DNA of 64,000 nucleotides from an uncultured Clostridia bacterium (GTDB lineage Bacteria > Bacillota > Clostridia > Oscillospirales > Ruminococcaceae), in assembly GCA_945923775.1 (NCBI GenBank), contig CAMELR010000003.1:1-64000 (forward strand). Direction: 5' to 3'. The notes beneath the pieces are model-generated. The model did no database searches, was not told the DNA's origin, and saw nothing but the letters and a program-made list of their open reading frames with translations. The position numbers and the translations under genes were made by a program. The stretch's first letter is position 1. Every line of letters starts with the position of its first letter. Of the stretch, positions 38,991 through 48,590 are shown one piece after another.

Positions 38991-39137
38991 ATGTCTGAGA
39001 ACACCAATAGCCCTGCCGGATCAGGCAGCGAACGTGAACTGACTGAGCTGGAGAAAACCATCGTCAGCGATTTCAAACAGCTTAACGAGGAAAACCAGTT
39101 AGCTGTCATCGACTTCATTTTATCGCTCCTGAAATGA
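38991..39137 (+). CDS. 48-aa hypothetical phage protein
   Basis: RBS GGAAAGGAG upstream; MSENTNSPAGSGSERELTELEKTIVSDFKQLNEENQLAVIDFILSLLK. Confidence 0.5.
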   Translation: MSENTNSPAGSGSERELTELEKTIVSDFKQLNEENQLAVIDFILSLLK

Positions 39138-39174
39138 TTTGATATTTCTTACCCGCTGCTCTGACTGCAGCGGG

Positions 39175-39504
39175 TTATTTTTTTTGCTGATTAGCAAGAA
39201 TTCCTCTGATTTGTGCGAGAACTAGCTCCTGTTGTTCTGGAGTTAGCATTGTAATTAAAGAAATCAATGCACTTTCTGTTTCCGAGTTTAAATAGATGTA
39301 CGCTTGTGGATTGTTTGTTTTTCCAAGGAGATAATCAATTGAACACTTAAAATAATCAGCTAGTTTAATTAAGGTTTCTCCATTTGGGATAGATCCACCC
39401 TTCCATTTAGTACACGTTGCATTTGACACGCCAATTTTTTTAGCAACAGCATTTGGAGATATATTATTCAAGTCACACAAAGTAGTGAAATTTTCCCAAA
39501 ACAT
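39175..39504 (-). CDS. cI-like XRE family repressor
   Basis: FTTLCDLNNISPNAVAKKIGVSNATCTKWKGGSIPNGETLIKLADYFKCSIDYLLGKTN. Confidence 0.85.
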   Translation of the reverse strand: MFWENFTTLCDLNNISPNAVAKKIGVSNATCTKWKGGSIPNGETLIKLADYFKCSIDYLLGKTNNPQAYIYLNSETESALISLITMLTPEQQELVLAQIRGILANQQKK

Positions 39505-39559
39505 AGGCCCTCCACATTAACCAAAAATCTAGCTTAAAAACTGTGCAATAATACAAAAA

Positions 39560-39647
39560 CTAACCAAAGTTAGAATAAATCTAGAAAAAGTTATTGACAA
39601 TCTAACTGTAGTTAGATATAATATAAGCAAGGTTAAAGAACTTAACC
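39560..39647. promoter_or_regulatory. Lysogeny control region: consensus promoter with three operator-like palindromes
   Basis: CTAACCAAAGTTAG (39560-39573), CTAACTGTAGTTAG (39602-39615), GGTTAAAGAACTTAACC (39631-39647); TTGACA 39594-39599, TATAAT 39617-39622, 17-bp spacer containing the central operator. Confidence 0.75.
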
Positions 39648-39722
39648 ACATTATAACACATAGGATAGGTTATGTCAATAGATGTAAGCTGTAAATTGCA
39701 CAAGAGACAAGGTGGTGAGAAA

Positions 39723-39944
39723 ATGACAATTACAATGAGCGGCAAAACAATAGGCGAAAACATCAAGCTGGCGAGAATGCAGGCGGGTATCAGCCGGGCT
39801 AAGCTCGCCGAGGAACTCTGTGTTTCGGAGGTCATGGTGTACAAGTATGAAACCGATTCGGCAAACGTACACCCGCGCAAGCTTAAGAAGATTGCAGAGG
39901 TCTGCGGTGTGTCGGTCGAGGAGCTTACGGCGATAGGCGCTTGA
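39723..39944 (+). CDS. XRE family HTH protein (Cro-like position)
   Basis: ENIKLARMQAGISRAKLAEELCVSEVMVYKYE. Confidence 0.8.
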   Translation: MTITMSGKTIGENIKLARMQAGISRAKLAEELCVSEVMVYKYETDSANVHPRKLKKIAEVCGVSVEELTAIGA

Positions 39945-39997
39945 TACAACAGCTTTTTCGTAAACCGTAATGTATTTAAGGAAGGAGGTGAACCGAA

Positions 39998-40240
39998 ATG
40001 TTTACAAACAGAACTCCTGACGGCAGAAACAACATCTGCGGCATAAAGGTCAGGGAGCTCCGCAAGGGATTAAGAATCTCGCAGCGTGAGCTTTCCGACA
40101 GACTTATCGTTAACGGCCTGGACATCGACAAGAACGCTGTACAGCGTATCGAGTCCGGGCAGAGATTTGTAACGGATATCGAGATAATCTACCTCGCAAA
40201 GGTGCTCGACATTACCGTTGAAGAACTTATCAGGAGGTAA
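39998..40240 (+). CDS. XRE family HTH protein
   Basis: KVRELRKGLRISQRELSDRLIVNGLDIDKNAVQRIESGQRFVTDIEI. Confidence 0.8.
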   Translation: MFTNRTPDGRNNICGIKVRELRKGLRISQRELSDRLIVNGLDIDKNAVQRIESGQRFVTDIEIIYLAKVLDITVEELIRR

Positions 40241-40245
40241 AACAA

Positions 40246-40554
40246 GTGCTGACAACAGCAGAACTGAACAACAAGCTCAATGAGCTTACCATCGAATACC
40301 GCAAGGTAGTCGATACCGGAAATGCGACAGATATCCTGCGCTGGGTGTTTTCAACAGCCGAGTTCATCAGAGAGATGTATGAGGAAGCAATCTCAGTAAA
40401 GGGAATGACGGAGAATGAGCGCGAGGCCTTTACACTCGCGAACTGTGCAAGCGATCTCAACCGTAAAACAATAAAGGCACTACTTATAGACCGTCTTGCA
40501 AGGGAGGCTGCTTCAGCAAAAAAGCCTAGCAAGAATGACAACAGGGGTGCGTAA
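40246..40554 (+). CDS. Hypothetical phage protein
   Basis: GTG start with AGGAGG upstream; collinear in early operon. Confidence 0.5.
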   Translation: MLTTAELNNKLNELTIEYRKVVDTGNATDILRWVFSTAEFIREMYEEAISVKGMTENEREAFTLANCASDLNRKTIKALLIDRLAREAASAKKPSKNDNRGA

Positions 40555-40567
40555 GAAAGGTGTATGT

Positions 40568-40789
40568 ATGGAGAACATTGAAAAAGCGCTCTACACTTTG
40601 ACATACGCTCTGCGGAGCACTAGAGCAGGCAAGGACATTGATTATATCGAGGTGACCGAGGAAGGTTGCGGTCGCACTGCGGTGATACACTTTGCTCCGG
40701 GAAGCGGCAAGCGCAACAAAGCAGTTGGCATTGAGTGTGACAGCGCCTTGGGAGCAATAATTGACGTCTGCAAGGCGCTTTCAAACTGA
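40568..40789 (+). CDS. Hypothetical phage protein
   Basis: Collinear ORF, ATG at 40568. Confidence 0.45.
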   Translation: MENIEKALYTLTYALRSTRAGKDIDYIEVTEEGCGRTAVIHFAPGSGKRNKAVGIECDSALGAIIDVCKALSN

Positions 40790-40846
40790 TAAGAGGCAAG
40801 CAAGTGAACAAGCCCCAATGTCATACAATGAACGGAGGTGATTATC

Positions 40847-41062
40847 ATGGCACGACCGACCCCGAAAGAAATACTGGAACTCAAGCCGCATATCGTCGAG
40901 CACGTCTACAATGAGAACGGAAAAGAGATCGGGTGGATAGCAGACAACTTCGTTGTTCAGACGCAGAAAGAGGTTGATGATATCCTCAAGGAACTCGGCA
41001 AAATCTGGGGCGATTCGTGCGATCGCAAAGCCCGCGAAAAGCAGCTTGCCTCAAAGCCCTGA
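40847..41062 (+). CDS. Hypothetical phage protein
   Basis: GGAGGTG RBS, MARPTPKEILELK. Confidence 0.45.
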   Translation: MARPTPKEILELKPHIVEHVYNENGKEIGWIADNFVVQTQKEVDDILKELGKIWGDSCDRKAREKQLASKP

Positions 41063-41093
41063 CATTACGGCAAGCCATAAGAAAGGAGAAATT

Positions 41094-41504
41094 ATGCCTA
41101 ACTATTTTGGAAAGCAAAGGCTCGTTCGAATCCTTTACAATTATCTGGAGTGGACAGCTCCGGAGAAACTCGCAGAACTTAAGCGCGAACTCAAAGAAGC
41201 AGGTGAATACAGAAAGTATGAAATCAAGTACACGAAGCGCCGGGGCGACGAGTGGCTCAAGGCTCATATTTACTTTGATCGCATCGAATATCGCTTTGAG
41301 ATGTATGCTTGGGGGAAAGAATCCAAGCGCGTTACCCTCATCGAAAAGAAAGTCATTGGCGACTACGACGACGAGAGCATTACGCAAACCTTTGCCGGAA
41401 CCGCCCATTATGACCAGAACTTTAACCCGGTGGATACAGACACATCACACTGCAGTGATTTGCTGGTTTTGCAATCAATTGCAAAAGTCGGACAAGCCTC
41501 GTAG
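41094..41504 (+). CDS. Hypothetical phage protein
   Basis: GAAAGGAG RBS then MPNYFGKQRLVRILYNYLEW. Confidence 0.45.
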   Translation: MPNYFGKQRLVRILYNYLEWTAPEKLAELKRELKEAGEYRKYEIKYTKRRGDEWLKAHIYFDRIEYRFEMYAWGKESKRVTLIEKKVIGDYDDESITQTFAGTAHYDQNFNPVDTDTSHCSDLLVLQSIAKVGQAS

Positions 41505-41526
41505 CAACATAAGGACGGTGAACAAG

Positions 41527-41778
41527 ATGAGAAAAAACAAAAGGCGCACAAGAGCCGAAACAGTACTCAAGTACGCAATAATCACGATGTGCGGATTGAT
41601 TCTCTTCACGCTGGCGAACGATTCCGCAAATGCCGAACGCATATCCAACAGCGTGGGTGGCGAGGCGGTGTTCGTTCTTCTGCCGGTGCTGTGGTGGGTC
41701 ATTGAAAGAACAATAAAGGATTCGGTTGCGGAAGCCAGGAAAGCCAAGCGCAACAGAAATGAGAGGACATGGCGATGA
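41527..41778 (+). CDS. Small putative membrane protein
   Basis: Predicted TM segments YAIITMCGLILFTLA and AVFVLLPVLWWVI. Confidence 0.45.
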   Translation: MRKNKRRTRAETVLKYAIITMCGLILFTLANDSANAERISNSVGGEAVFVLLPVLWWVIERTIKDSVAEARKAKRNRNERTWR

Positions 41779-42422
41779 GCGAGAAGAAAACGCTGCACAA
41801 TGTGTGGCTCATACAGGACAAGGTTCCAATTGATGAGTCGGCGGACAATGTTCCGGTCGATGATTCTGATGACTCTGAGATAAAACCCAAGTATTTTGCT
41901 GGACTGGCAATAAGCGAAGTCACCGGGAACCAGGTTTCAAGGTTTGAACCGCTGTCCGCTGCTACTAAAGTATATAAGAATGAGAAAGGTGCGAAAATAG
42001 GTGCACGCATGGCGGACAAGTACTATGAAAGTCCGTTCATTACCCCGGTGTTCGTTGAGTACGCGGAGTTTGATGTGCCGGAAGAACCGCCGAAGTCCTC
42101 AACCCCTGCTCCGAAGGAGCCGCCGGCGCGTACTCCTTTGTCGGCTGTCCCTGAAAGCGAACTTGGTGGTTGGATTGCGCTGGACAAGCTTTGCGGCAAC
42201 TATCCGCTGATGCTGCGGAAAAAGGTCGGCACCATTTTCCGTTTTGCAATCGCTTTCAGCGAAAATGATATCCGTTACTTGCCTGCCGAAGAAATTTTCG
42301 CCTGGACGCGGTACTTTGAGGAATGCACCAGCTTCGTGGTCGGCAGGATCCGCAACCGCCGCATAGCCGAGGGCAAGGACCCGGACGGCGCTGATGACTG
42401 GAAGAAAGGCAGCGGTACATAA
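41769..42422 (+). CDS. Hypothetical phage protein
   Basis: 217-aa ORF overlapping neighbours in operon style. Confidence 0.5.
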   Translation: MAMSEKKTLHNVWLIQDKVPIDESADNVPVDDSDDSEIKPKYFAGLAISEVTGNQVSRFEPLSAATKVYKNEKGAKIGARMADKYYESPFITPVFVEYAEFDVPEEPPKSSTPAPKEPPARTPLSAVPESELGGWIALDKLCGNYPLMLRKKVGTIFRFAIAFSENDIRYLPAEEIFAWTRYFEECTSFVVGRIRNRRIAEGKDPDGADDWKKGSGT

Positions 42423-42613
42423 TGGCAACACAGATATGCCCAATCTGCAAGAAGGGCGCGAACCATGACGTAGTATCCTGGGTAAGATGTCCGCGATTTG
42501 CGGCACCTGTGTGCATGGAGCATTGTAACGAGTGCCGGTTCTTCAGCGGATACGAAACCTCGGTAGTCCACTGCTACTTCGGCAGCAAGGACGAAAACGG
42601 CACAAAAAAATAA
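42422..42613 (+). CDS. Small Cys-rich protein
   Basis: CPICKKGANHDVVSWVRCPRFAAPVCMEHCNECRFF. Confidence 0.6.
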   Translation: MATQICPICKKGANHDVVSWVRCPRFAAPVCMEHCNECRFFSGYETSVVHCYFGSKDENGTKK

Positions 42614-42640
42614 GCCTTGGGCGAAAGCTCAAGGCACAAA
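42614..42640 (+). terminator. Hairpin terminator candidate
   Basis: CCTTGGGC-GAAA-GCTCAAGG after the 42422-42613 ORF. Confidence 0.4.
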
Positions 42641-42893
42641 TGAAAAAGGGAAATGAATAAAAAAATATCCTACAAAAATTATACATCATTTCCCTTAAAA
42701 AGTCAATAGGGAATTTTCAAAAAAAGCGGCTGTAATGCCGCTTTGACGGCCTTGTAATGAGTATTAATAATTCAACCATTTCTTGCATTTTTGCTTTACA
42801 AATGGAGCTAAAACCAAGCACGAATAATTGAACTCATTCCCCCACCTTGAAAGACAAAGAGAAATTTTTTGTTGAAAAATAATCAAGGGGGGT

Positions 42894-42949
42894 GCGGGGG
42901 GATTTTCCCCCCGCCATTTGCCTGAGAATTCCCCGATGATAGGGGGAAT
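42894..42949. promoter_or_regulatory. Two adjacent stem-loops upstream of rep-like gene (candidate origin/nick region or leader)
   Basis: GCGGGGGGA-TTT-TCCCCCCGC (42894-42914) and ATTCCCC-...-GGGGAAT (42928-42949). Confidence 0.4.
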
Positions 42950-42953
42950 GATA

Positions 42954-43736
42954 GTGAAGCGGAACTTTATCCGTGAAAAAGCATTCGACGCTCGGAACAG
43001 CAGGTACAAAGAAGTTGAGTGGTACGAGTATTCGGAAGAGGAGCAGGAAGCTGTAAGGCAGAGCAGAAAGACTCGTGCCAGAGCCTCTCCACCGAAAATA
43101 AAGAAACTCAACGACAGCTACAGCCGCAAGCACTTCCGATGGCTATTATTCAACAACTTCGGTCGGGACGATTATCATGTAACCTTGACATTCGACGACA
43201 AGCACTTGAAGAAAGGCATATCGGATTGTAAGCGAGAGTTCGCTAACTACATAAGGCGGCTGAAACGCCTATACCAAAAGCAAGGCTTGTCGCTGCGGTA
43301 CCTTTATGTAATCGAGGGTAAGAATGACGGATCGCGATTGCATTACCACCTCATAGTAAACGGTGGTGTTTCCAGAGATGATATAGAACAGTTATGGACT
43401 TGCGGTAAACGCACGAACTGCGACCGCCTTCAACTTGACGATGACGGTACACTTACCGCTCTTGCGAATTATCTGATGAAATCACAGGACACCAAGAAGA
43501 AGTGCGAACGGAGCTGGAACGGATCACAGAATCTCAAGCGCCCCGACATTACCATTGATGACAACAAGGTATCAAGACGAGCAATGCGAAAAGTGCAAGA
43601 CGCTGCGAGGAACGATGAAGTACACGCTGTGATGAATTGTATTTATCCCAAGTACAAGGTAATCGACTTTGAGATAGGTCGTAACCCCGTAACAGGGCGA
43701 GATTATGCACGATTTAGAATGGTTCGGTTAGAATAG
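42954..43736 (+). CDS. HUH-type rolling-circle replication-associated (Rep-like) protein
   Basis: Motif 1 VTLTFDD; motif 2 LHYHLIVNGG (HxH); motif 3 ANYLMKS; start uncertain (GTG 42954 or ATG 42936/42948). Confidence 0.7.
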   Translation: MKRNFIREKAFDARNSRYKEVEWYEYSEEEQEAVRQSRKTRARASPPKIKKLNDSYSRKHFRWLLFNNFGRDDYHVTLTFDDKHLKKGISDCKREFANYIRRLKRLYQKQGLSLRYLYVIEGKNDGSRLHYHLIVNGGVSRDDIEQLWTCGKRTNCDRLQLDDDGTLTALANYLMKSQDTKKKCERSWNGSQNLKRPDITIDDNKVSRRAMRKVQDAARNDEVHAVMNCIYPKYKVIDFEIGRNPVTGRDYARFRMVRLE

Positions 43737-43894
43737 CGCAAGTTGGCGAAATCAATCGTGGAGTGATTAGAGGACATTTCCGCCCGGAAAATCAGACTAC
43801 GAAATCAAACAAACAGGTCAATATCCCCGAATGGGAGCGGCAAAAGCCCAAAAAAGCCGTGCGGAATCAATCGGGGAGCGATATAGGAGGAATT

Positions 43895-44248
43895 ATGAAC
43901 GAAGAAGCAATTAAAATGCTCGGTAAGCCGGGCGACGCAATGGAGCAGGAAATCATGGACTACATTTCTGCTCAATCCGATGAGGAACTGGAGAAGCGAA
44001 TCATCGAAAAGAAGCTGACTGTAAAGGCTTGTCTGGAATCTTGCTTTAAAAAGGGCAAAGCCTTTGAGGTTAAAAGGGGAAAGGAAGGGATTGCAAAGGT
44101 ATCCGAGGAGCAGCACTGGAAGTGGGTGCGGGAATATTTCGGGATTACCGAGGATATTAAGCCTGCCGGAAAACCTCTGCCAGTATCGGTGACACCTCCC
44201 AAAACGAGCGGCGCAAAGTCTGTCATTGATTTTGACGACCTTCTGTAA
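43895..44248 (+). CDS. PcfK-like protein (family that includes Cas9 inhibitor AcrIIA9)
   Basis: AMEQEIMDYISAQSDEELEKRIIEKKLTVKACLESCFKKGKAFE...EQHWKWVREYFGI; immediately upstream of a PcfJ-like gene. Confidence 0.55.
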   Translation: MNEEAIKMLGKPGDAMEQEIMDYISAQSDEELEKRIIEKKLTVKACLESCFKKGKAFEVKRGKEGIAKVSEEQHWKWVREYFGITEDIKPAGKPLPVSVTPPKTSGAKSVIDFDDLL

Positions 44249-44263
44249 AAAGGAGGCGGCAGT

Positions 44264-46390
44264 ATGATACCATACAAGGAATTAACAGCGTTGACGTTCT
44301 CGGAAGGCGTCAAGTTCAAGCGCGAGGCAAAGAAATTTTACAGCCACAAAGACCGTGCAGTATATTCTGCACAGACGTGTGTTGTAAAGAAGGGTTCAGA
44401 GCTAATCAGAGCGCTGGTTGTGTGCATCTATTTGGAAAAAAAGACGGACACCGGGTCTGAATGGAATCTGAGTGAGCGGCATTTCCTTACAGAAAACGGC
44501 GAAATGGCCGGGCAGGAATACCTTGGAGATGGAGAATTCCGGCGCGGGGATTTTAGGATAGGAAACGCGGGTGTCACGTTCGCCAATCAATGCTGGTACG
44601 ACTCAATTTCAAGCGACCTTAGATATGGATGGTCGGACGGATATGTTTTCCCATATAAGGACGCTGACGAAGTGATAGGCAGGTTCGTCCAGAGCTGCAA
44701 GGTGTTTTCCGGTTATGATGTTCATGACTTTAAGGAGGGCGATTTCAAGTCCGCTAGAATGCTGGAGTGGCTGGCCCAGTATCAACGTGACATTATGGAA
44801 AAGAAACAGCGGGACGCAGAGACTCGGAAGCGGCAGCGCATAAGCGATATGATGTCGCAGTTTACGGAACCGCCGGAGGAAGTCGGCAGATGGGTCTTTG
44901 GTGAGCGGCTCACACTTGCGCCGTGGTTTTACAGCTATGATCACAAGAGAATTCAGACGGGGAAATGTGCTGTCTGCAAGAAGAAGTCTGAACTTATCGG
45001 AATTAAGGACAAGTTGCGGACACGTTGTCCTAAGTGCGGCGCGGAGATCGAGTGTATTAATATTAACTCGAAACGATTTGGTAGAGAAAGGTCGGTGATT
45101 ACTTGGAATAAATCACACGATATCATATATCATCAGATCATCGATCAGAGGAGATTCATCAGCCGGTATTTCTTGGCGTATTCAACGTACACCTATAACG
45201 TATCCACAGCAAAGATAACTCGGAAGAATGAATTTATCGAATTCCGCCGCGACTTTTGGGAAATCGACGTTGGGGTTGCGAAAATACAATCTGTGTATGA
45301 AAAATTAGGCAGTCAATGGGGGAAATTACGGACAATGTATTGCAGGACTTACGGTTTGGGTGAGGCCTACCCCGGAAATCTGGTCGAAGTTTTACAAGCG
45401 ACCGGAATACCGGCGCTGCATAATATGGACATTAGACCGCTTTGCGAAAAGTTGGGATTGCACATTGCCGCGCTGATAAACGGGCTGAAAAGGAAGCCGA
45501 TAGTAGAGAACCTTGGAAAGGAACACCTGTACCGTTTAGCGGAAAGAATGATCCAAGGCTACGCAGACGACATAAAGGTTTGCGAGTCACTCAAGCCCTA
45601 CAAGTATCTGGGAGTCAGCCGTTCGGTGATACCCTATTTTGCGGAGATAGATGTGACGGATTCGCAGGTCAAGCTGTGGCGGAATCTGAAGCTTTCAGAA
45701 AAAGACGCTGAAGCATTTACAAGGCTGGTTAGGCTTAGCAACGAATATCTTGCGGAGATATCGGAGATCGTGCAGAGGTATCATCTGACTACTCAGCGGG
45801 TAAGCAACTATTTGGAAAAACAAAGTGCGAAATACAAAGACAAGGCGGCAATGTTCTGGAAGGATTATGTGGCGTCTGCCAAACAGCTGAAAATCGACTT
45901 AGCAGGAAACCGCGATCTGTTATTCCCACCAGACATAAAGAAAGAGCATGACCGGTGCAGTGAGCTGGTATTCATTCAAAAAAACGAAAAGCAGAGTGCA
46001 AGCTTGCAGGAGCGGGCATCCGTACTGGAGCCGCTTTCATGGCAGGATAAGAAATTTATTATTCGTCCGCTGCGGACCGTCGGTGAATTCGTCCGGGAAA
46101 GCACCGAACTTGACCACTGTGTAAAGACATACATAGAGCGCTGCATTGAAACTAAGGACAACATTTTTGCGCTGCGGAAGATCAACGAGCCGGATAAGCC
46201 GTTTTTTACAGTGGATATCAGTAACAGCGGAACGCTGAAAGAAAATCGCGGGCTGCATAATATTGCGCCGAACAAGGAAATAAGAGCTTTTGTGGATAAA
46301 TGGCTTAAAGTTGTAAAAAAGCTGCTGGAGAATTACTCTATTACCCCTGAATCTGCAAATGAACAGCAACGTGTAAGGATAGGAGAATAA
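44264..46390 (+). CDS. PcfJ domain-containing protein
   Basis: Zn-finger CAVCKKKSELIG...RCPKCGAEIECI; C-terminal LDHCVKTYIERCIETKDNIFALRKINEPDKPFFTVDISNSGTLKENRGLHNIAPNKEIRAFVDKWL. Confidence 0.75.
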   Translation: MIPYKELTALTFSEGVKFKREAKKFYSHKDRAVYSAQTCVVKKGSELIRALVVCIYLEKKTDTGSEWNLSERHFLTENGEMAGQEYLGDGEFRRGDFRIGNAGVTFANQCWYDSISSDLRYGWSDGYVFPYKDADEVIGRFVQSCKVFSGYDVHDFKEGDFKSARMLEWLAQYQRDIMEKKQRDAETRKRQRISDMMSQFTEPPEEVGRWVFGERLTLAPWFYSYDHKRIQTGKCAVCKKKSELIGIKDKLRTRCPKCGAEIECININSKRFGRERSVITWNKSHDIIYHQIIDQRRFISRYFLAYSTYTYNVSTAKITRKNEFIEFRRDFWEIDVGVAKIQSVYEKLGSQWGKLRTMYCRTYGLGEAYPGNLVEVLQATGIPALHNMDIRPLCEKLGLHIAALINGLKRKPIVENLGKEHLYRLAERMIQGYADDIKVCESLKPYKYLGVSRSVIPYFAEIDVTDSQVKLWRNLKLSEKDAEAFTRLVRLSNEYLAEISEIVQRYHLTTQRVSNYLEKQSAKYKDKAAMFWKDYVASAKQLKIDLAGNRDLLFPPDIKKEHDRCSELVFIQKNEKQSASLQERASVLEPLSWQDKKFIIRPLRTVGEFVRESTELDHCVKTYIERCIETKDNIFALRKINEPDKPFFTVDISNSGTLKENRGLHNIAPNKEIRAFVDKWLKVVKKLLENYSITPESANEQQRVRIGE

Positions 46391-46393
46391 CGC

Positions 46394-48001
46394 ATGGACA
46401 AATGTCAGTACTATAAGGGTACCGATTTGATTGGCACCGAAACCACAAAGATCCTCTGTTCATACATGACGAACGGTGGAAAGGTATTCAATAATAAAGA
46501 CCCGGAGGGAGCGGCGCTGATTCAGTGCTGCTGGCATGGTGGAGATAACTGTCCTATCATGGAAGAAACCGGGGAACCCGCACCGATACAGAACAGCTTC
46601 GATGAAATCCCACCTGATGTTGATGACGAGGACGATTTTGATGACGAGGATACGACGGACGAGAGCCCACAGCTGCAGGTTATTGCACACGCATTCCTAA
46701 GTGCTCCTGTGATGTGTCCTTATTTCGGGGACAAAGGAAAAGTTACAGTGAATCCGGTGCTCAAAGGAATGAACTTCGAATGTTCGCAATGCACCATGAA
46801 TTTCGTTAAGGAAAAAATAGCAATGGAATGGCTTTCTCGTTGCAGCGCTAATCCGGAAGGGTGCATTTATTATCGCAAGGCAAAAAAGGAGGAACAGCCT
46901 ATGGAACAGCAGACATTCACGACAGAAGTAACAACAAGTACGAATACGCAGGTGTCATCCGAGCGGCAGGACAGAGCGGCAAAGCTCACACAGCAGATCA
47001 TTGCAAACGGCAAAATAGCCGCCAGCTCCATGATAGAAATGGGCCGCGACCTAAAGATGGTTCGCGATGAGCGGCTTTTCACGGAGCTTGGCTTTGAAAG
47101 TTTCGAGGAATACTGCGAGAAGAAGTGCGGTATTGGAAAGCGCCACGGATACAACTTCATTCAGATTTACGAAAAATTCGGCGAGGAAAAGCTGAGACAG
47201 CTCCAGCAGCTTGGTATCACCAAACTGCTTGAAATAGCCAAGCTTGATGACGAAGATGCCGAGGACCTCATGCAGCACAATGATGTGAATAGTCTTTCGG
47301 TTCGCGAACTGAGCGCAAAGGTAGAGGAGTACCGGAACAAATACGAGCAGCTGACAATGTTGCTTGAGGAAGAAAAGAGCAAGACTGCTGAAAGCGCTTC
47401 TCTTGAATCACAGGTCGAGGAACTGAAAAAGCAGCTTGAAGCGGCAAAGCAGGAAAATGAAGCGCAGAACGCGGAAACGGCCAAAGAAAAAGAAGCGCTT
47501 TTTGCACAGCTCCGAGAGCTTGAAAGCCGACCTGCCGCAATCTCTGAGGAAGAGCGGAACGCGCTCATTCAGCAGGGCCGCGATGAGATGAGCAAGGAAA
47601 AAGACAAGCTTTTCGACACTACAATTGCGGTGGCAAAGAAGACCGCCGTGCTCGAGACAGAGAAGAAATTTGCGGGTGAGATTGACAAGCTGAAAGCTGA
47701 AAATGACGCGCTGCGTGAAAAGGCTGAAAGAGCCAAGGAATCCACAGCGAAAAAGTACGAGGACGAGCTTGAAAAGCTGAAATCCGAAAACGCTGCTTTG
47801 CAATCGAATGCACAGCCTGCGCCCGCGCCTGCTCCTACGAGCGGCGTAAAGGATAAGGTCAAGTTCTATCTGAGTCAGATAAAGGCTGCGTTCAATGCGG
47901 CGGCAGAGGCTATGAGTGAAGCTGATGATGAAGAACGTGAGACGCTCAAAACAGCCTTGAAAACAGCGCTGGAGCGCATGAACGATGCCTTGAATAATTG
48001 A
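46394..48001 (+). CDS. DUF3102-like phage protein with Cys-rich N-terminus and long coiled coil
   Basis: KLTQQIIANGKIAASSMIEMGRDLKMVRDERLFTELGFESFEEYCEKKCGIGKRHGYNFIQIYEKFG. Confidence 0.65.
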   Translation: MDKCQYYKGTDLIGTETTKILCSYMTNGGKVFNNKDPEGAALIQCCWHGGDNCPIMEETGEPAPIQNSFDEIPPDVDDEDDFDDEDTTDESPQLQVIAHAFLSAPVMCPYFGDKGKVTVNPVLKGMNFECSQCTMNFVKEKIAMEWLSRCSANPEGCIYYRKAKKEEQPMEQQTFTTEVTTSTNTQVSSERQDRAAKLTQQIIANGKIAASSMIEMGRDLKMVRDERLFTELGFESFEEYCEKKCGIGKRHGYNFIQIYEKFGEEKLRQLQQLGITKLLEIAKLDDEDAEDLMQHNDVNSLSVRELSAKVEEYRNKYEQLTMLLEEEKSKTAESASLESQVEELKKQLEAAKQENEAQNAETAKEKEALFAQLRELESRPAAISEEERNALIQQGRDEMSKEKDKLFDTTIAVAKKTAVLETEKKFAGEIDKLKAENDALREKAERAKESTAKKYEDELEKLKSENAALQSNAQPAPAPAPTSGVKDKVKFYLSQIKAAFNAAAEAMSEADDEERETLKTALKTALERMNDALNN

Positions 48002-48082
48002 TGAAAATGCTGGATTGTTTTCGGGTAGGGTTTACCCCTACTCGGAACCTATCCACAGCGATATAAGGAGGATATAAGTACA

Positions 48083-48589
48083 ATGACAATTATTGAAGCA
48101 CTTGATGTGTTAAAGGCTAATTCGGTACCCAAACCAAGTTCAATTTCGGCACTGCGTGAACCGAACATAGTTGTTCCGTATATACCAAGCATTCCAAAAG
48201 AGCAAATTTCAGAAGCTGAAAAGGAAGTGCTGTACGCTGCAAGGAGTGGCAAGCTTGGAATATCAATCAACGAAGTTGCTTCCGAAGTGCATGAGAACGC
48301 AAAGGACCATGGTTGGTGGGATGAAGAACGTAGATTCGGAGAGCTTATTGAATTGTGTCATTGCGAGCTATCCGAGGCGCTTGAAGAATATCGCAAAGGT
48401 CAACCTATAGTGGGAACATACAACGGCGATGACGGAAAGCCTGAGGGCATACCTGTGGAGCTGGCAGATGTAATCCTGCGCATACTCGATATGTGCGGAC
48501 GATACGGTATCGATATTGGAGCGGCAATCGCAGAGAAACACGAATACAACAAGACAAGGCCTTTCAAGCACGGCGGGAAGGTGATTTGA
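48083..48589 (+). CDS. MazG-like nucleotide pyrophosphohydrolase domain protein
   Basis: ELIELCHCELSEALEEYRKG...GIPVELADVILRILDMCGRYGIDIGAAIAEKHEYNKTRP. Confidence 0.75.
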   Translation: MTIIEALDVLKANSVPKPSSISALREPNIVVPYIPSIPKEQISEAEKEVLYAARSGKLGISINEVASEVHENAKDHGWWDEERRFGELIELCHCELSEALEEYRKGQPIVGTYNGDDGKPEGIPVELADVILRILDMCGRYGIDIGAAIAEKHEYNKTRPFKHGGKVI

Positions 48590-48590
48590 T

